From: Dictyocoela muelleri
Taxonomy: Eukaryota; Microsporidia
DNA: 12,045 nucleotides
Assembly: GCA_016256075.1 (NCBI GenBank)
Contig: SDVU01000595.1
Location: forward strand, 1-12,045
Direction of reading: 5' to 3'
Shown: positions 8,723-12,045 of the stretch, one piece after another
Position numbering within the stretch: the first letter of the stretch is position 1
Layout: each line of letters starts with the position of its first letter
Position numbers and translations under genes: made by a program
The notes under the pieces: model-generated
Told to the model about the DNA's origin: nothing
Seen by the model: the letters and a program-made list of their open reading frames with translations, nothing else
Database searches by the model: none

Positions 8723-8736
8723 GTTGAGAAACACTG
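8723..8736 (-). repeat. Right terminal inverted repeat (hAT-like)
   Basis: GTTGAGAAACACTG, the exact inverse of 4211-4224. Inward it continues as AAAAAAG, so the minus strand reads CAGTGTTTCTCAACC then T6, a classic hAT end. Two inverted-orientation tracts, GGGGGG (8704-8709) and GGTGG, echo the G-rich left end. Confidence 0.75.
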
Positions 8737-9085
8737 CTATGGATAGTCGGTACCAATTAATAAAAAGCTACAATAATCATACTCTTATGGAATATAAAAT
8801 TTTAAAAACAACAAGTGAAATTTTCACAAATATTAAATGCTCGCTCGTATATTAAATTGAAAACAATATATTAAAAGGTGTTGAGATTCGTAGAGGCTGT
8901 GTAACACGTCAAAATACTTATTTATATAGAGAAATTCTCAATAAAAAAATTGTTTTTTTTTCGATTCACTTATAAAAATTGTCGCCGAAAAAAAGCAAAT
9001 TTCTACATTTAAATGCAAAAAAATGTCTTGATTAATATAATATTATTTTTTTCGGAAGACCAATTAATCGTATGATCAAAACTAA
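8737..9085. other. A+T-rich DNA between transposon remnants
   Basis: No gene or repeat recognised. The rightmost part could contain the missing N-terminal region of Merlin copy B, but no zinc-binding or helix-turn-helix motif can be read with confidence. Confidence 0.4.
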
Positions 9086-9666
9086 TTATTGAAAGTTATT
9101 AAATCATTTATATCTCCTGTTAAATCAAAATTAATAACTTGTTATAATCGTTATAGTGATGGTAAAATTTTGTTTTTAGGAAAACCAGAGTGTATTTTTG
9201 AGGCAGGTAAGAGTGTTATTTGTCGATAAGAATAAAAATAAACCAGAAATCAACTGATGAAGAGAAGCTTGAAACTACTTCTATACATGGAGGTATTTAT
9301 AAAACTGAATCCGTAATTTTTTGTAAAAAAAATTATAAAAACGTTATTAGATCCACTTGCAAACGCAATGTATGGTTAATAGGTGTAATGAGTTTTCTTC
9401 ACACTGATAGTCCTCCCTTGTTTATATTTTTGCATCGAATTTATCACTAAGACCATAAGTTGTAATACATTTCAATGGATTCAAAGCCTTATACGGAACT
9501 CATACTAACAATATCGAAGGTTTTTAGATTGTTTAAGTCATATATGCGCAGGAAACATGGTGTTAAAAAGGAGTTAAAATTGATATCTGGCTGGAAGAGT
9601 ATTCATTTAAAAAAAAGATTTTTAAATAATTTAGAACTCGGTGTAATCGAAATCAATTCTAACTAA
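9086..9666 (+). pseudogene. Decayed Merlin/ISXO2-like transposase, copy B
   Basis: A second relic of the same transposase superfamily, but of a different lineage from copy A. The frame from 9086 reads LLKVIKSFISPVKSK, then FLGKPECIFEAGKSVICR, where the family has a G-P-x-x-I-V-x-I-D-E-S motif. The first catalytic Asp is Gly here and the following Glu is Lys, and the frame stops at 9227. A middle part is hard to align. Near 9448-9530 the family's H-K..V-N-H-S and G-x-H-T-N-N-I-E-G-F-W motifs are recognisable, with GTHTNNIEGF in one frame ending at TAG 9525. SYMRRKHGVKKELKLISG, the basic end, lies in the frame of 9541-9663. Several frame changes and a lost catalytic residue show that it is dead. 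Confidence 0.75.
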
Positions 9667-9876
9667 ATTTTGAAACTTTTCTTTGATTAAATGAGTTTAT
9701 ATTTCATTAAAAAATTTTAAATTTAAAAATGTAAAAATCTATTTTTTTTATTTTAGAATTTTTTAATAGTCTAATTTTCTAATAAATATAATAAAAATTA
9801 AAAAAATTAAAAAACAAAAAAATATATTTTTTAAAAAAAAATTAAAAAAAACAATCCAGGGGGGGCTTGGGTGTGG
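9667..9876. other. Very A+T-rich spacer with a G-rich patch
   Basis: 9700-9850 is nearly pure A and T, without a gene. It ends in a G-rich patch, CCAGGGGGGGCTTGGGTGTG, at 9857-9876. GGGTGTGGCC there also occurs at about 1303-1312, near the other end of the window, which may be coincidence. Confidence 0.5.
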
Positions 9877-9884
9877 CCCTTAAA
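9877..9884. repeat. Target site duplication of SINE copy 2, left
   Basis: CCCTTAAA, repeated exactly at 10223-10230. The two copies lie exactly outside the SINE-like element, judging its head by comparison with the copy at 3598-3904. Confidence 0.65.
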
Positions 9885-10222
9885 AGACAAGACCCGTATA
9901 CGCTATTTTCGTTTTATCAATGACTCGGCAAGATACACGTAATTAATGTCTTTTATGAATTTTCTTTTTCACTATTTTTTGGCGAGATGCGTTGCCACAC
10001 TCATTCCCACACATAGGAGAATCCCTTCTGCTTCATTATCATATTGAACCAAGTCTTAATCAGCTATAACATAATGGAACAACTGTATAATTCTATTATA
10101 TTTCTATAGTTTTTGGCCGCTTATTGCAATCCCATCATTATTTAATAAAGAGTGACGTCACGAGATTCGAACCTCGTTACTTATATTCCACATTAAAGAG
10201 TATTAACCATTGAACTTTCTGT
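9885..10222 (-). mobile_element. tRNA-derived SINE-like element, copy 2 (complete)
   Basis: On the minus strand the 338-bp element starts GACAGAAAGTTCAATGGTTA (A box), with a near-consensus B box, GGTTCGAATC, 43 nt further on; this is the spacing of a tRNA promoter. The body follows, with TATAGCTGATTAAGACTTGG, AATGAAGCAGAAGGGATTC, GTGTGGGAATGAGTG and ACGCATCTCG. The tail is GAGTCATTGATAAAACGAAA. An exact 8-bp duplication, CCCTTAAA, brackets it. Similarity to the copy beginning at 11773 is high through the body. The element codes for nothing; a family like this would need the enzymes of a LINE elsewhere in the genome. Its head lies only about 60 bp from the Cbf5 start codon, on the opposite strand. 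Confidence 0.82.
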
Positions 10223-10230
10223 CCCTTAAA
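10223..10230. repeat. Target site duplication of SINE copy 2, right
   Basis: CCCTTAAA, identical to 9877-9884 and directly adjoining the tRNA-like head. Confidence 0.65.
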
Positions 10231-10273
10231 CTTTTTAAACTTTTTACGATTAATTTTTAAAATTATTTTTCAA

Positions 10274-10289
10274 TTTAACCAACCCATCC
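10274..10289 (+). promoter_or_regulatory. C-rich motif upstream of the Cbf5 start
   Basis: AACCAACCCATCC ends directly before the ATG at 10290, within otherwise nearly pure A+T DNA. It matches the C-rich start-proximal motif known for microsporidian genes and seen before eS6 here, and supports 10290 as the start over the later ATG at 10320. Confidence 0.55.
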
Positions 10290-11297
10290 ATGAGTTTTCT
10301 TCTTCGTGATTTAGAAAAAATGAATATCAAAGCTGAATCAACAATTCTTCAAGCTAATGGAAACTCTCCTGAAGATAGACCAATCGATGAATATTTAAAG
10401 TATGGAGTATTAAATCTCGACAAGCCAGTAGGTCCAAGTAGCCATGAGGTGGTAACATGGGTTAAAAAAATATTAAATACTTCATTTGATATAGAAAAAA
10501 CTGGGCATTGCGGTACTTTAGATCCGAACGTAAGCGGTGTACTTTTAATTTCATTAAATCGTGCAACTCGAATGGCTAAATTAGATAGAAAAGTATATAT
10601 TTGTGTTATTGAGTTTGAGAATGATGTAGATGAAAATAAATTTCGTGATGCTGTTGAGTTTTTTAAAGGTAAGTTGCTGCAAAGACCTCCATTGATGTGT
10701 GCTGTTAAACGTAATCTGAGAATCAGAGAAATTTTTGATATTGAAGTTATCGAGTTTACACATAGAAAATCAATTTTTAAGGTAGAATGCCAGGCAGGCA
10801 CTTACATAAGAACCCTTTGTATCCATATTGGTCTTAAAATAGGTATCAAATCGTGGATGTCTGAATTAAGACGAATAAAAAGTGGAAATTTAGATGAAAA
10901 AGATTCTGTAACTCTTCACGATTTATTAGACGCGCTTTATTGTTACAAAACAAATAACGATGAAAAATATTTAAGAAAGATCATAAAACCAATTGAAGAT
11001 TTTATCCAATACCCTAGGATTATCGTTAAAGATAGTTGTGTAGAAGCGATCTGCCATGGCGCACAACTAAGTGTCAAAGGTATCCTAAGGTATGATAATT
11101 TCAAACCAAAAGACCAAATAGTTCTTGTCACAACCAAAGGTGAAGCAATCGCTATCTGTGAAGCAGAAATACATTCAAATTCATTACAACTTGTTGATTC
11201 ATTTTTTGTCTGCAAAACAGTTCGTGTTATCATGGAAAGAGGACTTTACAAAAAAATCTGGAGTATAAAAAAAGATTTTGATATTTTGAGTGATTAA
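10290..11297 (+). CDS. CBF5: H/ACA snoRNP pseudouridine synthase Cbf5 (dyskerin)
   Basis: Catalytic subunit of box H/ACA ribonucleoproteins, which isomerise uridines in rRNA under guide-RNA direction in the nucleolus, with partners Nop10, Nhp2 and Gar1. The 335-residue protein has the dyskerin-like segment (about 30-50, YGVLNLDKPVGPSSHEVV), the TruB catalytic fold with GHCGTLDPNVSG (72-83, catalytic Asp78), QRPPLMCAVKR (131-141), AGTYIRTLCIHIGL (169-182), ELRRIKSG (192-199), and a PUA domain (about 243-317) ending RVIMERG. Human dyskerin and yeast Cbf5 are longer and end in lysine-rich tails; here the C-terminus stops soon after the PUA domain. All key residues are present and the frame is uninterrupted, so the gene is probably functional. 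SINE-like sequences lie close on both sides. Confidence 0.98.
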   Translation: MSFLLRDLEKMNIKAESTILQANGNSPEDRPIDEYLKYGVLNLDKPVGPSSHEVVTWVKKILNTSFDIEKTGHCGTLDPNVSGVLLISLNRATRMAKLDRKVYICVIEFENDVDENKFRDAVEFFKGKLLQRPPLMCAVKRNLRIREIFDIEVIEFTHRKSIFKVECQAGTYIRTLCIHIGLKIGIKSWMSELRRIKSGNLDEKDSVTLHDLLDALYCYKTNNDEKYLRKIIKPIEDFIQYPRIIVKDSCVEAICHGAQLSVKGILRYDNFKPKDQIVLVTTKGEAIAICEAEIHSNSLQLVDSFFVCKTVRVIMERGLYKKIWSIKKDFDILSD

Positions 11298-11412
11298 AGG
11301 TAATTTTTTTACTACAAATTTGAATATCAATTCATGATAAAGATTTTATTCTCTTTAAATTTATACTAACCTTTAAAAATATTCTTTATTTTAAGACTAT
11401 TTCATAAAAAGG

Positions 11413-11490
11413 CATATTTACGCGATTTTCGTTTTATCAATGACTTAACAGGATACAAGCATAAAAGGTTTTATGATATTTTTTTATTGT
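11413..11490 (-). mobile_element. Isolated 3' tail of the SINE-like family
   Basis: CGCGATTTTCGTTTTATCAA at 11421 matches the tail of copy 2 (9901 onward) almost exactly, and the match continues through ATGAC..AGGATACA. No head or body is present. It could be a 5'-truncated SINE copy or the end of a partner LINE sharing the same tail; 5' truncation is usual for such retroelements. It lies about 120 bp past the Cbf5 stop codon, so may fall within or near its 3' untranslated region. Confidence 0.7.
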
Positions 11491-11538
11491 ACTAATGTAT
11501 TAATAATTATCATTCATAAAAGATTGATTCATTATATA

Positions 11539-11656
11539 TTAATTTGAAAATTCGATTGGTTAATTTGAAGATTAAAATAGTTAATTTAAAGATTCGATTA
11601 GTTGATTATATATTAATTTGAAGATTCGATTAATTGTTTTTAAAGTTAATTTAAAG
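11539..11656 (+). repeat. 21-bp tandem repeat
   Basis: Three contiguous 21-bp units start TTAATTTGAA or TTAATTTAAA (11539-11559, 11560-11580, 11581-11601). A fourth lies at 11613-11633 after an 11-bp spacer, with partial units beyond (11646 onward). GATTCGATTAG recurs within them. No function is evident. Confidence 0.75.
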
Positions 11657-11772
11657 TTGTTTAAAGAGATTAGTTGATTTTAAGTACATTTTTATAAATG
11701 ATTTAAAAAAACAAATTTTAATAAAAATATTTTTAATTTTAAACGATTATTCATGCATAATTAAATTAAATA

Positions 11773-12045
11773 GCCAGATAGCTCAGTTGTTAATACTTTT
11801 GAATGTAAAATTTAAGTATCTTGGTTCGAATCCATTTGTTGTATATCTTTAATAAATAATGAGGTAATGACATTGAGTGCTCATAACTATATAATTTTAG
11901 TAGTAATATACAGCTGTTCCAGTGTAGTATAGCTGATTAAGACTTGGTCTAATATGACAATGAAGCATAAGGGACTCTCCTAGGTGTGGGGATGAGTGCG
12001 GCGACGCATCTCGGCAAAAAGTAGTGATAAATAAAATATCATGAA
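11773..12045 (+). mobile_element. tRNA-derived SINE-like element, copy 3 (cut by window end)
   Basis: Starts GCCAGATAGCTCAGTTGTTA (A box), with a consensus B box, GGTTCGAATCC, at 11823-11833. The body matches copy 2: CAGCTGTTCCAGTGTAGTAT, AGCTGATTAAGACTTGGT, AATGAAGCATAAGGGA, GTGTGGGGATGAGTG and ACGCATCTCGGCAAAAA. The tail lies beyond the window. The head cannot form a normal tRNA: the acceptor strands do not pair and the T stem is weak. It is therefore read as a SINE rather than a tRNA gene, though polymerase III promotion is plausible. Confidence 0.8.

Larger units (their letters stand above)
4211..8736. mobile_element. Composite element bounded by hAT-type terminal inverted repeats
   Basis: CAGTGTTTCTCAAC at 4211-4224 is repeated exactly in inverse at 8723-8736. 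This is a typical hAT-superfamily terminal sequence; the right end continues with the usual CTTTTTT. Next to the left end are G+C-rich stretches, including two copies of a GACATTCTAG/GGCG module (4308-4350). The flanking 8-mers (GTCTATAT and CTATGGAT) do not match, so a target duplication is not shown. No hAT transposase remains. The interior is an imperfect inverted structure of short repeat arrays, a 514-bp near-palindrome and a Merlin-type transposase relic. It may be one non-autonomous element with later insertions, or ends of two separate elements. The boundaries are clear; the unity of the whole is inference. Confidence 0.6.

Noticed and set aside
4211-8736. CRISPR-like array or other direct-repeat immune locus
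   Set aside because: Repeats are degenerate and contiguous, without unique spacers of constant length, and the host is a eukaryote.
4203-8744. 8-bp target duplication for the hAT-type ends
   Set aside because: GTCTATAT and CTATGGAT agree at only four of eight positions, no better than expected in such sequence.
1303-9876. Shared GGGTGTGGCC at both ends of the window as a repeat pair
   Set aside because: Only 10 bp match and the flanks do not align; kept as a note only.
10150-10222. tRNA gene on the minus strand
   Set aside because: Same tRNA-like head as above, with a mispaired cloverleaf and a following SINE body.
10349-11233. Open frames on the strand opposite Cbf5
   Set aside because: Shadows of a well-conserved gene; no resemblance to known proteins.
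11773-11845. Functional tRNA gene
   Set aside because: A and B boxes are good, but acceptor and T stems do not pair, and the head continues into a body shared with two other copies.

Overview
The window looks like an A+T-rich, transposon-laden stretch of a microsporidian nuclear genome. Two host genes are certain: ribosomal protein eS6 (minus strand, 1719-2423) and the H/ACA pseudouridine synthase Cbf5 (plus strand, 10290-11297). Three traits point to Microsporidia. The eS6 gene carries a 21-nt GT-AG intron directly after its second codon. Both genes have a C-rich tract within about 10 nt of the start codon. Both proteins are short for their families. The low gene density and abundant repeats fit a large-genome microsporidian; the species cannot be told from the sequence.

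Layout: 1-1718 holds no gene I can recognise, only a cluster of CGTAAAA motifs and a 4 x 16-bp tandem repeat. eS6 follows at 1719-2423. Positions 2424-3198 are plain A+T-rich intergenic DNA. A 22-bp tandem array begins at 3199, is interrupted at about 3299-3988 by a block holding a hairpin and a SINE-like copy, and resumes at 3989-4190. From 4211 to 8736 lies a composite bounded by hAT-type terminal inverted repeats. Its interior is a large imperfect inverted structure (arms about 4972-6318 and 6736-8460) made of short repeat arrays. The left arm is interrupted by a 514-bp near-palindrome and the right arm by a decayed Merlin/ISXO2-like transposase. A second, different Merlin remnant lies at 9086-9666.

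Cbf5 is flanked by copies of one tRNA-derived SINE-like family: 9885-10222 (minus, with an 8-bp target duplication), a tail-only piece at 11413-11490 (minus), and 11773 to the window end (plus). A further copy sits at 3598-3904 (minus). All have the same layout: tRNA-like head with A and B boxes, a conserved body, and a shared 3' tail.

eS6 and Cbf5 both serve ribosome biogenesis (40S subunit structure; rRNA pseudouridylation), but they are about 8 kb apart with transposon debris between them, so they are neighbours by chance rather than one unit. The most notable items are the SINE-like family, the very short eS6 intron, and the nested inverted composite at 4211-8736.
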